Made by a program: the position numbers and the translations under genes. Below the pieces are notes generated by a model. It saw only the letters and a program-made list of their open reading frames with translations, was not told where the DNA came from and did not search any database. From positions 3,539,119 through 3,603,118 of the forward strand of contig NC_054571.1 of the NCBI RefSeq assembly GCF_017654505.1: 64,000 nucleotides of DNA, written 5' to 3'. Of this stretch, positions 41,761 through 53,094 are shown in pieces. The DNA comes from Polyodon spathula. Lineage: Eukaryota; Chordata; Actinopteri; Acipenseriformes; Polyodontidae. Position 1 is the first letter of the stretch. Every line of letters begins with the position of its first letter.

Positions 41761-42180
41761 AATTCAAAGCATCAAGAGGTCTAACATCAAATGACACCAG
41801 AGATTTTAAGAAAGTGCACAGACACAATGCCAAAAACATGTCATGCTGTTATTGATGCCAAAGGTGGCCATATGAGCATTAAAGACACTTTCAGACTCAG
41901 ATGAGTTTGCAAAATTGAATAAATGAATAAATGTTTTTGTATGCAAAGCACAGTAAATGACAAATTTAAACACAGAGTAGACAAGTTATATGTTTTTATT
42001 AAGATAGAGAACAAATGTCACTCCCCAAAGCAACACAAGCTAGACCCCTATTCTTTTGAGTCTGTATAAAGAGTATCTTTGCTTCTTTTCTACTGAAGCC
42101 TACAGGAAGTCTTTAAACCACCCATAGTTAACCTGTCAAACTGCTAAAGCCTGCGGTAAACACACACCAGCCCCTCTGCT
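41761..42180. other. arm-specific segment, no gene seen
   Basis: Present here and in the mirror at 53990-54390, absent from 21-32 kb. No recognised coding content. Confidence 0.5.
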
Positions 42181-42202
42181 GCTGTGCAGAGCTGGGAGGC
42201 TC

Positions 42203-42267
42203 TATAAAGACAGCCGAATGCCATTCGGTTGGAGTGAAAGACTGGTTGACTGTATTTGAATTTTCAG
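42203..42267 (+). promoter_or_regulatory. TATA box, hairpin and splice donor: candidate promoter and first exon
   Basis: TATAAA at 42203-42208 is followed by CCGAATGCCATTCGG, a 7-bp perfect inverted pair with a one-base loop, near the expected start site. A good donor, TTCAG then GTAAGGG, lies at 42267/42268. This could be a short non-coding first exon. It lies 1.4 kb upstream of ART copy 2 on the same strand; the mirror copy is at 53880-53944 (minus). No transcript evidence. The ART exon 1 has only a weak upstream acceptor, so a link to ART is uncertain. Confidence 0.4.
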
Positions 42268-42380
42268 GTAAGGGCATTTCTAGATCCTTATATAAACTCT
42301 GCAGTAATCCCTCTGGTTATACTGCACATCTACCACGGCCTTGTTTTTAAAGTGCATCTGCCCTTATAAAAGTTTGCTGC

Positions 42381-42670
42381 GGTGCTTTACAATGCTTCCC
42401 TATGCTTTAACAGACCTCTCTGTGCTTTGCAATGCTTCTATATGCTTTAAAATACCTCTCTGTGCTTTACAATGCTTCATTATGTTTTACAGTACCTCTC
42501 TGTGCTTTACAATGCTTCCCTAGGCTTTACCAGACCTCTCTGTGCTTTACAATGCTCACCTATGCTTTACCAGACCTATCTGTGCTTTACAATGCTTCCC
42601 TATGCTTTACCACACCTCTCTGTGCTTTACAATGCTTCCCTATGCTTTACCACACTGCTCTGTGCTTTAT
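42381..42670 (+). repeat. 40-bp minisatellite, about 7 units, forward
   Basis: Same unit as 27393-29797, in the same orientation. Separated by an R1-containing spacer (42671-43004) from a reverse-oriented array. Confidence 0.95.
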
Positions 42671-43004
42671 TGCATATTTAAAAATTAATTGCAGAATTTT
42701 CTCAGACACTAAAATGCAGAATCAGTCCTGACCAGTACAAGCAGGAAGCCTAGCGGCATGTTTCACACATTAACACCAAACCCATGTGGGTGTCTAACGG
42801 GTGTTGTTATTTTTTCACAGCTTTGTAAATGTGAGTTCATTAGCTTATCCTGTTTCATAATTGGTTTTGTTTGAAAATAAACAGTATTTACTAAATATAT
42901 GTTTACAAGCATATTAAAAAACAGGGTAAACTAGCCCCTGTAAAAGTTCCCCTTAGCAAAAGCAAAACAAAGTGTAATAAAGTATAGAATAGCATGATAC
43001 AGAA
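42671..43004 (-). repeat. spacer between inverted minisatellite arrays, with R1 copy
   Basis: Contains CAGTCCTGACCAGTACAAGC and CCCATGTGGGTGTC (R1, reverse orientation). A heavily degraded version in the same orientation lies at 52676-53094, although the surrounding DNA there is inverted. Confidence 0.7.
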
Positions 43005-43519
43005 TAGGGAAGCATTGTGAAGCACAGAGAGGTATGGTAAAGTAGAGGGAAGCATTGTAAAATACAAAGAGGTATGGTAAAGCATAGGGAAGCATTGTAA
43101 AGCACAGAGATGTATTGTAAAGCATAGTGAAGCATTGTAAAGCACAGAGAGGTCTGATAAAGCATAGGGAAACATTGTAAAGAACAACGAGGTCTGGTAA
43201 AGCATAGGGAAGCATTGTAAAGCACAGAGAGGTGCGGTAAATCATAGGGAAGCATTGTAAAGCACAGAGAGGTCTGGTAAAGCATAGCAAACGCATGGTA
43301 AAGCACAGAGAGGTGTGCTAAAGCATAGGGAAGTATTGTAAAGCACACAGAGGTGTGGTAAAGCATAGGGAAGCATTGTAAAGCACAGAGAGGTGTGGTA
43401 AAGCATAGGGAAGCATTGTAAAGCACAGAGAGGTCTGGTAAAGCATAGGGAAGCATTGTAAAGAACAGAGAGGTCTGGTAAAGCATAGGGAAGCATTGTA
43501 AAGCACAGAGAGGTGTGGA
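43005..43519 (-). repeat. 40-bp minisatellite, about 13 units, upstream of ART copy 2
   Basis: The unit reads GTAAAGCACAGAGAGGT..GGTAAAGCATAGGGAAGCATT, ending about 180 bp before the ART copy 2 start codon. The variant run GCATAGCAAACGCATGGTAA at about 43282 is a marker shared with 53342. Confidence 0.95.
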
Positions 43520-43702
43520 GAGCTGTAGAGAAAGTGAGCTCTAGAATGAGATGAATTACAAACACGACAGAACATGAAAACAAGCAATGGAACAACATGG
43601 GAGTAAAATGAACTGTGCCTTGTTTAACCCTTTTATTCTCGTTCTTGATTAAACAAGTTCTGTTGAAAGGATTTGCCCGGTTGGTGAAGGAGGAAGACGG
43701 AG

Positions 43703-43985
43703 ATGAAAATCCTGCTGCCCTCGATTCTCATCCTGTCTGCTGTGTTCTTGCTGCAGTTTCCACAGGTTATATTTCTGTGTTCTTTTCTGGATTTCTCTTT
43801 TGGTCAAGTTAAAGCAATTCAACAAATGATCTTCGAGGCTATATATATATATATATATATAGTTTATAAAATATTCAAAAAATTATATAGCATAACTAAA
43901 ATAATGTCTTATAATGGACATGACCCATTTTCAAACTAATATCAACGACATGACAAAAAGTATTGTAACTCACACCAGGCAAATA

Positions 43986-44035
<50 letters not shown>

Positions 44036-44060
44036 TATTATTATTATTAATAATAATAAT

Positions 44061-44101
<41 letters not shown>

Positions 44102-46020
44102 TAATAATAATAATAGTTTGAAAATTAGGAAAATTGTGTACCACGAAGATGACTCTTCAAAAGAAGATGAGTCTGCTTCTGCTCCAGCATGACCTGTTCC
44201 ATTACCTATTAGGCTGTATGTGTTACTAGAAGTTCAGTATACAAATACAATGGGAATTCATATAATAATTCTTATTTAAGAAAATCTATATTTTAATGGC
44301 GTTTCGGACTGCACCACTGTGTATCACATTTCTGTAGATTGCAATATGTGTCAGTTGCGCGCTAGTGCGTGTTATTATTAACAAGCGGGGTTTCTTCCAC
44401 TTATGTCTTATATTATTCTTTTTTTCAGATACAATGTTTTAAGGCTGCGATACCGATGGACCTCGCAGAAAATTCCCTCGATGATCAATATGTCCGTTGC
44501 GAAAGCAAAATGTTAAAACTTGTTAAGGAAAAATATCTTCCGTCAGAATTACAAAACACCCCAAATTTTAAAAACGTCTGGGAAACAGCGAAAAAGTCAA
44601 TGGTGAAAAAAAAGAGGATGCCATTGAATCTGGAACAAGCCACGGCAATCTATGCTTATACTATGGATGTTTACAACACTTTCAATGAAAAAGTTAGAAA
44701 TGGAGGAAAACATTATAAAGCTTTTCCATTCAAGTCGTTGCATTTTTATTTGACAGACGCCCTGAAAACTCTGAGATCCAAGCAGAGTAAATGTTATGAC
44801 GTGTTTAGAGGGGTTCAAGACCCCTTTACCGCTAATGAGGGTGCAATTGTACGATTTGGGCAGTTTGCTTCTACCTCTCTAGTCAAAAGGGTAGCAGAAA
44901 ATTTTGGAAACGGAACATTGTTTGCAATAAAAACCTGCCTCGGCGTGCCAATTGAAGAATACTCAGATAATCAAAGTGAAAAAGAGGTGCTTATTCCACC
45001 TTTTGAAAAATTCAAAGTGCTGAAAGTCTATGGAAATCAAATCCACCTGGCACGCATTCCTGACAAGAAGAGCAATTCCAACTGCTTGGGAGGTAAGCAA
45101 TGGTCAAGCGTGTGATTGCGCGGAAGAGCAGCCCTGCTGTGAATGAACTTTTCTAGTTGAAGCAGTGCCGGGGTTGGCTTTGTTTTAAAGAGATGCCGTC
45201 TCTGTCTTCAGTGATATTGCCTCTTGAGTTTCTGTTAAGATCATTGCTGTGTGACACTGTATTTGCATAGAGGATTTCCGTTTGCTTAATCACGGTCAGC
45301 CCCATAGCAACGCTGTGATTGAAAACAAACACTGGAGGCATTGATAGGCTTCGGATGCCATGGTAACCACACTCACTTATTTCTATTGAAATCTGTTCAT
45401 GTGCTTGTGATTCTATTTAACCCTTCAGGCATCATGGTATCTAGTCTATTTATCCATTTCTTTCCCTTTATTCTTCAGTATTGTACATTAGCTCATGTTA
45501 TGTTTGTTATTTGTAAAGTGCTGAGCTATTGGTTCATTTACTGTTTTATTTCTCATGATTGAGATGTGATTCTGTATTATTTTATATAATGCTGTACCTG
45601 TCTCTCCTACATATTTTATTTTATTAAATTTGCTTGCAAAATATACCATAAACAAGGTTGCTAGTTTTGCATGACGGGTTTCTTAAGACTGATTAACCGG
45701 ATTATTTATTAAGCTGAGTATTTTTGCCCCTGCTTGCGAATTTCACTTTTATCTTATTCAGATATATCTGCATGCTTTACGATACATTGCTCTTACTGAT
45801 TTTAATGTCCCTTTAAAGTGTCCTGGACCACAATATCAGCTAAATTTGCACCCTCTTCTGAAAACCTTTTGCATCGGCTCTTTAGGAAATGAGGAAATTT
45901 TTTTACTGAAATTAATGATTCCAGACATTTTGTTAGGTAATATTTGTAGAAACATGTAATTATTAATGGTACTCTTTTAACTAATTACCAACTCAAGTAA
46001 CTTTTTGTATACTCAATATG

Positions 46021-46071
<51 letters not shown>

Positions 46072-46148
46072 TAATTTGTTCTTTTTTTCCTTATATTCCA
46101 GTGCCGAAAGAATGCTCCTGTCGTGAAGGATTATGTTGCATTAGTTAA
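43703..46148 (+). CDS. ecto-ADP-ribosyltransferase, arginine type, secreted (ART copy 2)
   Basis: Exons 43703-43765 (signal peptide of 21 residues, Lys then a hydrophobic core), 44429-45092 and 46102-46148, joined in phases 0 and 1 by GTTATA..CAG and GTAAGC..CCAG introns of 663 and 1009 bp. Product 257 residues. Catalytic set: Arg148 in CYDVFRG, Ser169-Thr-Ser171 in QFASTS, Glu205-Lys-Glu207 in EKEVLIPPFEKF. The last Glu is the catalytic one in this family, and the ExE form predicts arginine targets. The YAYTMD motif is also typical. The tail PKECSCREGLCCIS has four Cys and no GPI signal. It points away from its near-identical partner copy 1 and is probably a recent duplicate. ART1- versus ART5-type naming is left open. 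Confidence 0.9.
43986..44115. repeat. (ATT)n/(AAT)n foldback microsatellite in ART copy 2 intron 1
   Basis: Trinucleotide runs in both orientations with several phase slips, the counterpart of 26803-26930. Confidence 0.95.
46021..46070. repeat. (TA)n microsatellite in ART copy 2 intron 2
   Basis: Uninterrupted TA run just before the exon 3 acceptor tract. Confidence 0.95.
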
Positions 46149-46339
46149 CAAGTCTCCCTGAAGGTGCAAAACTCAAGGCTGGGAAAAAGCTGGGTGTCTA
46201 ATCAATTGTTCTATATTATGTTTAGCACAGGCCAGTGTACCTTCCTTGAGAATGATATTCTCTCACTCACACTGTACATTCATTTAGGGCTGCTTTCATT
46301 AGGCATCTTAAACAACCTCTACAAAGTCTCCTGCATTTT

Positions 46340-46920
46340 CCCATCTGTGGCTCTGTGTTCCTTTTCTCTTCCTATTTGAAACGAATTGCATGTGTGGCTT
46401 ATTAAAGTCATCAATATAATTAGACAATCAATGACTTGCCTGTTTTGATCATTTCCCAGGGCTTTCAGTTCCAATGGTTTGATTTCATATGCACAACAAA
46501 TCAAAACTACAGCAGTAACTTGGTTTTCTGGTTAATTTGCACACTGCTGTATAATAACTATAGATTTGAAGCTATTAACACAAGATTAAACTGGCAATGG
46601 AAGACTTTACAACCCACGAGCAACAGTATCACTGGCGGACCCTTTAAAGGGTTAAGAGCCAAGGATTTTAAATGTATTCCCTATTATTATCCCCTGTCTT
46701 ATCTGGTCACTCTCACTCGTGTGAATAAACTAGGCATTGCATGAACATTGGTTAAGTATTCCCTCCTGTGTTAACATGGTAATGTAGAGAGAGGTCAAGA
46801 CTTATGCACGCCCCTATTACTAAAAAAAACATTGATTTAAATGTGATCCATCTTACTCTCGTCTATCCAAGTGTAATCTGCAGCTTAATAAAGCATTTGC
46901 AAACTAATAAAGAATGTGGT
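46340..46920 (+). repeat. R2 copy and older-inverted-duplication block (mirror)
   Basis: 46340-46550 mirrors 24450-24660. 46580-46945 mirrors 24021-24370. Both lie 3' of ART copy 2. Confidence 0.7.
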
Positions 46921-46949
46921 TTGTCTTTAATTTTGAAATGCACATGAAA

Positions 46950-48000
46950 ACAAAGATCATGGTTAGGGCTGGGTTTTTTTCATGATAAAAAAGGCTTATT
47001 TCACAGCACTTCATATATAACATTTATTAAAGCAAAAGAAAATGTGTTGGCATGTTCACAGTGGATCATTGTCTTTAGTGAAACGAATGTCCCTAGATAT
47101 TTACATGCTAAAACTGTAGAATATTTCGTTTTTTATGCCCTCCTTTTAAAGACATGCTATTTTTACCTTGAGTGAATTATCAAACAAAATAAAACACATG
47201 AACTTGTGTGTAAATAACAGGCATGTGAAATATTCCTGATCTTTGATGCAGCTCGTGTCTTTTTTGTTGAATACATTTTAATGGTGCAGCTCTGTGCAGT
47301 GTGTGTTCAGTGTTTCACTGGAAACAAACTAAACCGGGTGCCAGGTTCCTGAATGCAGTCTAACAGGCAGTGCTTCAAACGTTTACTGTATTTATTTTTG
47401 AATGACTAAAAATATGGGATACATTTCAAAATCCATTACATTAACTACACTGTAGTTACAATTTTAAATAGATGTAATCACTCCAATATTCTGTAACCAG
47501 ACCAGTAACTGCATTATGGAATTACTTTATGTTAACAGACCATGTCACCACTTCGTTTGATTTTGAGAGTAGCACAGCACATAGTAATGTGAAGTAATGA
47601 GCTTTTATTAATAGTTTCGGTTGGCTTCGCATTACTGTGTGCTGTTTTACTCTCAAAATCCCCACTATATTATTGTTTCCATTTCAAAACCAATTGTGAT
47701 GGATTCATTCTGGATTTTTGTTCATTCTCGCATTCTCTGAGAAGAATTCTTTCCCTTCAATTTCCACTTTTCATCTCTAAAGCTATTGTTTATCTTTTTG
47801 TATACACATTTCAGCTGATCCTGTAGAAAATGGGATCAAATAAAAATGTTCACACACTTTAGAGAACAGGAAGTTTACAGACCTATAAATTTGCCTTTGA
47901 TCAGCTTAACCAGCACCAAGCCGCTGCTGTAACTCTGAAAAAAAAAGAAATGTCATGAATAGAGTAAACTAAACTGAACTAAAACTTCGATCAGAATGTG
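46950..48000. repeat. mirror of 22.9-24.0 kb, including hairpin
   Basis: The mirror of the 36-bp hairpin is at about 47556-47660 (TTTTGAGAGTAGCACAGC against GCTGTTTTACTCTCAAAA). No gene seen. Confidence 0.7.
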
Positions 48001-48129
48001 GTGCCCTCTAGTGTTTTAATTGGACTATGGCACCCCTTATTGATAAGTAAGAGAACACGGCCTCCCTTGTGTTCAGCATTCCTCATGGTGCTACCCCACA
48101 AACAGGATCCTCTCAAATAAATGAAAGAT

Positions 48130-48305
48130 AGTGTTCTCCTATTACAAAGATGCATTACAGGATTTACACCTATTACAAAAATGCACTGCACAATTTTTTC
48201 CTACTACAAAAATGCATTGCAGAATTTTCTCAGCCACTAAATAGCAGAATCAGTCCTGACCAGTACAAGCAGGAAGCTTAGCTGTATGTTTCACACATTA
48301 ACATT
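48130..48305 (-). repeat. R1 interspersed repeat copy (mirror of 22609-22890, shortened)
   Basis: The first GCATTTTTG repeats seen in the left arm are missing, a deletion of about 50 bp. Confidence 0.7.
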
Positions 48306-48678
48306 TCAAAATTAAAGACAAACCGCATTCTTTATTAGTTTGCAAATGCTTTATTAAGCTGCAGATTACACTCGGATAGACGAGAGTAAGATGGATCACA
48401 TTTACATCAATGTTTTTTTTAGTAATACACAGGGGCGTGCATAAGTCTTGACCTCTCTCTACATTACCATGTTAACACAGGAGGGAATACTTAACCAATG
48501 TTCATGCAATGCCTAGTTTATTCACACGAGTGAGAGTGACCAAATAAGACAGGGGATAATAATAGGGAATACATTTATAAACCTTGGCTCTTAACCCTTT
48601 AAAGGGTCTGCCAGTGATACTGTTGCTCGTGGGTTGTAAAGTCTTCCATTGCCAGTTTAATCTTGTGTTAATAGCTTC

Positions 48679-49292
48679 ATTGAGCAATGAAGGTGATGTG
48701 CTGGTCCTCTACACCTGATCACATTGAGCAATGAAGGTGATGTGCTGGTCCTCTACACCTGATCACATTGAGCAATGAAGGTGATGTGCTGGTCCTCTAC
48801 ACCTGATCACATTGAGCAATGAAGGTGATGTGCTGGTCCTCTACACCTGATCACATTGAGCAATCAATGTGATGTGCTGGTCCTCTACACCTGATCACAT
48901 TGAGCAATGAAGGTGATGTGCTGGTCCGCTACACCTGATCACAGGTGATGTGTGCTGGTCCTCTACACCTGATCACATTGAGCAATGAAGGTGATGTGCT
49001 GGTCCTCTACACCTGATCACATTGAGCAATGAAGGTGATGTGCTGGTCCTCTACACCTGATCACATTGAGCAATGAAGGTGATGTGCTGGTCCTCTACAC
49101 CTGATCACATTGAGCAATGGAGGTGATGTCGTGGTCCTCTACACCTTATCACATTGAGCAATCAATGTGATGTGCTGGTCCTCTACACCTGATCACATTG
49201 AGCAATGAAGGTGATGTGGTGGTCCTCTACACCTGATCACATTGAGCGATGAAGGTGATGTGCTGGTCCTCTACTCCTGATCACATTGAGCA
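48679..49292. repeat. 44-bp minisatellite, about 14 units (mirror array)
   Basis: The unit reads GAAGGTGATGTGCTGGTCCT then CTACACCTGATCACATTGAG. Degenerate units occur near 48865, 48935 and 49120-49170, at positions different from those in the left array. Confidence 0.95.
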
Positions 49293-49557
49293 GGATCCCC
49301 GACTCCTGCACTTGTGTTTTTTACACATGATCTGGACAACATCACACTGTAGAGTGGGGCTTTCTAACTTCCCACACCAGGTGCTGAGAATTGCAAACTG
49401 GAGAATACATTTTCTTTTTAAAGTGAGGATTGAAGGATCTCGAATGTTTTGATTAGAGAGGCCACCATGATTTGAGGCCAACAAGTTGTTTGATTATACA
49501 GGCCAACGTGATTCTGGGTTGGCAGCATTAATGCACAATGTGAGTGTGAGCCTCCCA

Positions 49558-49980
49558 CAACCCTTCCCCCTCCCCCCCCCCTCTCCCCTTCTCTCCCCTC
49601 TCTCCCCTCCCCTCTCCCCCCCTCCTCCCCCTTCCTAGACAGACTTTTGTTCTCTCTCTTCTTTCTGTCTTAGGCGAGCTCTATGCCTCTTCTCCCTTCT
49701 TTCTAGAGATCAGTATGACAATATGAACGGGTCTCCTCCCCCCCTTCTTCCTCCCCCCTCCCCCCCCTCCCCTGCCCTCTCTCCCTGCCCCCCCGACTTT
49801 TTCCTAAGGGCAGTGCTGATAAACTACTTGCGGGTAAAAGAAGTTAATTAAAAGCGTACCATAAAATAATCCATGTTCTAAAATGTATTACCTAACAAAT
49901 GTCTGGAACATAATCAGAAAAAACAAAAAAAAAAAACACACATTCTAAAGAGCGCTTGTGGTTTTTCAGAAGGGATGCAA
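49558..49980. other. CT-rich disordered tract and noisy sequence at the arm end
   Basis: 49558-49800 is an irregular C/T tract with poly-C runs, unlike anything else here. 49800-49980 is a noisy version of 24935-25075, with an indel every 5-10 bases. It looks like unpolished long-read consensus. The third exon of ART copy 3 should lie here and is not recognisable. Confidence 0.6.
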
Positions 49981-50357
49981 ATTTAGCTGATATTGTGGTC
50001 CAGACACTTTAAAGGACATTAAAATCAGTAAGAGCACATGTAAAGCATGCAGATATATCTGAAAAGATAAAAGTGAAATCGCAAGCAAGGAAAATAAATA
50101 ATCAGTCTTAAGAAACCCGTCATGCAAAACTAGCAACCTTGTTTATGGTATAGTTTTCAAGCAAAATTATATAAAATAAAATACATTGAAGTGACAGGTA
50201 CAGCATTATATAAAATAATACAGAATCACATCTCAATCATGAGAAATAAAACAGTAAATGAACCAATAGCTCAGCACTTTACAAATAACAAACATAACAT
50301 GAGCTAATGTACAATACTGAAGAATAAAGGGAAAGAAATGGATAAATAGACTAGATA

Positions 50358-50640
50358 CCCTGATGCCGAAGGGTGTGTGGTTAAAAAAATCACAATCACA
50401 TTAATAGATTTAAATAGAAATAAGTGAGTGTAGTATCCATGGCATCAGAAGCCTGTAAGTACCTCCCACTGTTTGTTTTCAAACACATTCCGCAACGATA
50501 CCCCGCAACGGCCAATAATTGTTTGCCTTTAGGACGATACGGTATGCACAGTGTAGGCGTATAGATTAGTTCTTGAGTTCGACGTTATGTGACTTCTGAC
50601 TCTTGCGTAGAGCAATTTTTTTTAAACTCAAGAGGCAATA
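50358..50640. other. noisy island inside ART copy 3 flank
   Basis: Starts as a diverging version of 25458-25680, loses all similarity over about 180 bp, then returns abruptly to near-identity at AAACTCAAGAGGCAATATC. Confidence 0.65.
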
Positions 50641-50762
50641 TCACTGAAGACAGAGACGGCATCTCTTTAAAACAAAGCCAACTTTGGCACTGCTTCAACT
50701 AGAAAAGTTCACTCACAGCAGGGCTGCTCTTCCGCGCAATCACACGCTTGACCATTGCTTAC

Positions 50763-51887
50763 CTCCCAAGCAGTTGGAATTGCTCTTCTTGTCAGGAATG
50801 CGTGCCAGGTGGATTTGATTTCCATAGACTTTCAGCACTTTGAATTTTTCAAAAGGTGGAATAAGCACCTCTTTTTCACTTTGATTATCTGAGTATTCTT
50901 CAATTGGCACGCCGAGGCAGGTTTTTTTTATTACAAACAATGTTCTGTTTCCAAAATTTTCTGCTACCCTTTTGACTAGAGAGGTAGAAGCAAACTGCCC
51001 AAATCGTACAATTGCACCCTCATTAGCGGTAAAGGGGTCTTGAACCCCTCTAAACACGTCATAACATTTACTCTGCTTGGATCTCAGAGTTTTCAGGGCG
51101 TCTGTCAAATAAAAATGCAACGACTTGAATGGAAAAGCTTTATAATGTTTTCCTCCATTTCTAACTTTTTCATTGAAAGTGTTGTAAACATCCATAGTAT
51201 AAGCATAGATTGCCGTGGCTTGTTCCAGATTCAATGGCATCCTCTTTTTTTTCACCATTGACTTTTTCGCTGTTTCCCAGACGTTTTTAAAATTTGGGGT
51301 GTTTTGTAATTCTGACGGAAGATATTTTTCCTTAACAAGTTTTAACATTTTGCTTTCGCAACGGACATATTGATCATCGAGGGAATTTTCTGCGAGGTCC
51401 ATCGGTATCGCAGCCTTAAAACATTGTATCTGAAAAAAAAAAAAAAAAGTATCGACTTTTTTCTTATTCGATATTCTGTATTAACCTTCTTTGGGGCGAA
51501 CAATTATATTGGTGCGTCTGATCGCGCCGTTGACTGTGTATAAACGTTCTTTAGATGTCACCCACGTCAGGCTTGCAATTACACTAAAAGAACTAGATTC
51601 TCCCTTAATACCACAACATAAAACATCCGTCATACTTGGCTGCTCGATTGCGGTAATTTTATATCTAAAAGCAAAATTTCAGGACGAAGCCAGCCACCCA
51701 TGTGTATTAAAAGTAGGATAACGTATATACTTAAGAGGATTTCCCATTTGTATACTGAACTTCTAGTAACACATACAGCCTAATAGGTAATGGAACAGGT
51801 CATTCTGGAGCAGAAGCAGACTCATCTTCTTTTGAAGAGTCATCTTCGTGGTACACAATTTTCCTAATTTTCAAACTTCCTACTGCA

Positions 51888-51918
<31 letters not shown>

Positions 51919-52321
51919 ATTATTATTATTAATAATTATAATAATATATAATAATAATATAATTATTAATATATTACTTATTCTTATTATTATTATAGAG
52001 TATTATTATATGTTACTCTTATTATTATGTATTATTATTATTTTTGGACACACACAGACGTCCGTTATGACTAAACAGTACCAGAAACTATAATCAAACT
52101 GTTTACCCAACGTAGAGGTAATTTCTGTAATAAAACAAATACGATTTAATATTTTATAACACTATATATATATATATATATATAGCCTCGAAGATCATTT
52201 GTTGAATTGCTTTAACTTGACCAAAAGAGAAATCCAGAAAAGAACACAGAAATATAACCTGTGGAAACTGCAGCAAGAACACAGCAGACAGGATGAGAAT
52301 CGAGGGCAGCAGGATTTTCAT
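50763..52321 (-). pseudogene. ART copy 3, first two exons only
   Basis: Exon 1 52259-52321 and exon 2 50763-51429 are present with intact donors and the GTAAGC site. Exon 2 appears identical to copy 1, including the extra Lys (VIKKTCLG). The R-S-ExE set is intact (CYDVFRG, FASTS, SEKEVLIPP). No exon 3 is found: the region where it should lie (49.6-49.9 kb) is disordered. Intron 1 (829 bp) contains a 290-bp stretch (51440-51730) with no similarity to the other introns, and a scrambled trinucleotide tract. Either a 3'-truncated gene or an assembly artefact derived from copy 1. Confidence 0.65.
51440..51735. other. unrelated or noisy insert in ART copy 3 intron 1
   Basis: Follows a 16-base A run. 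It replaces sequence that is conserved in copies 1 and 2. The 76-codon open frame in it is not credible. Confidence 0.5.
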
Positions 52322-52500
52322 CTCCGTCTTCCTCCTTCACCAACCGGGCAAATCCTTTCAACAGAACTTGTTTAATCAAGAACGAGAATAAAAGGGTTAA
52401 ACAAGGCACAGTTCATTTTACTCCCATGTTGTTCCATTGCTTGTTTTCATGTTCTGTCGTGTTTGTAATTCATCTCATTCTAGAGCTCACTTTCTCTACA

Positions 52501-52670
52501 GCTCTCCACACCTCTCTGTGCTTTACAATGCTTCCCTATGCTTTACCAGACCTCTCTGTGCTTTACAATGCTTCCCTATGCTTTACCAGACCTCTCTGTG
52601 CTTTACAATGCTTCCCTATGCTTTACCACACCTCTCTGTGCTTTACAATGCTTCCCTATGCTTTACCATG
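52501..52670 (+). repeat. 40-bp minisatellite, about 4 units, upstream of ART copy 3
   Basis: Same unit and position relative to the signal exon as in copy 1, but only 4 units. Confidence 0.95.
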
Positions 52671-52675
52671 AAATG

Positions 52676-53094
52676 GTGTGACGAGACATTGCTTAACGTA
52701 TAAAATTTTAATTAACGTCTTAAAAGGAGTATGTGATTTTACGTGTTAGACAGTGGTAACTGCGTCATTGGGAGTCCTCACAGAAGTCCTGACAAAGCGT
52801 GTATAATTGTGGTTTGGGTAACACCAACAGATTGCCACATAACAATAAAAAGTATTGTTTTTTTACAGCTTTGTCAAATGCTGATAGTTCATTAGTATTA
52901 ACCTGGTTCAAACTTTTGTTTTGTCATAAATGATTTATATACAAATTTCGTATAATATATGTTTTGATCGGGGATATTAAAAACGGGTAATCGTAGCCCC
53001 TGTAAACGTTCCCCTTAGCCAAATAAGCAAAACAAAGTGTAATTATATAGTAAGCATGATAGTGTCTCTTTCATATCCCTTGTGAAGCACCCAA
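52676..53094 (-). other. noisy duplicate of the R1 spacer
   Basis: Alignable with 42671-43004 in the same orientation: ACAGCTTTGTCAAATGCTGA, GTAGCCCCTGTAAACGTTCC and AAGCAAAACAAAGTGTAA. Frequent indels make it perhaps 75-80% similar by eye. Confidence 0.65.

Larger units (their letters stand above)
32186..43820 (+). repeat. palindrome 2, left arm
   Basis: The reverse complement recurs at about 52190-64000. Matching pairs include the GPCR (36193-37086 with 59101-59994), the solo LTR (38493-38906 with 57264-57693), 40027-40233 with 55934-56140, and the ART signal exon (43703-43765 with 52259-52321). The coordinate sum is 96024 near the fold and about 96187 further out. Over the GPCR the two arms differ by only a few bases. 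The copy is truncated by the window end. Confidence 0.9.
39345..49557 (-). repeat. palindrome 1, right arm
   Basis: Reverse complement of 21368-32083. It breaks off at 49557 against a CT-rich tract. It contains ART copy 2, the mirror 44-bp array and the mirror R1/R2 repeats. It has about 1.4 kb (41.6-43.0 kb) without a counterpart in the left arm. Confidence 0.9.

Noticed and set aside
42953..43598. Minus-strand open frames of 89-177 codons, and similar ones at 53015-53806
   Set aside because: Shadows of the same minisatellite in reverse orientation.
51491..51721. 76-codon frame in ART copy 3 intron
   Set aside because: It lies in a stretch that replaces conserved intron sequence and looks like consensus noise.
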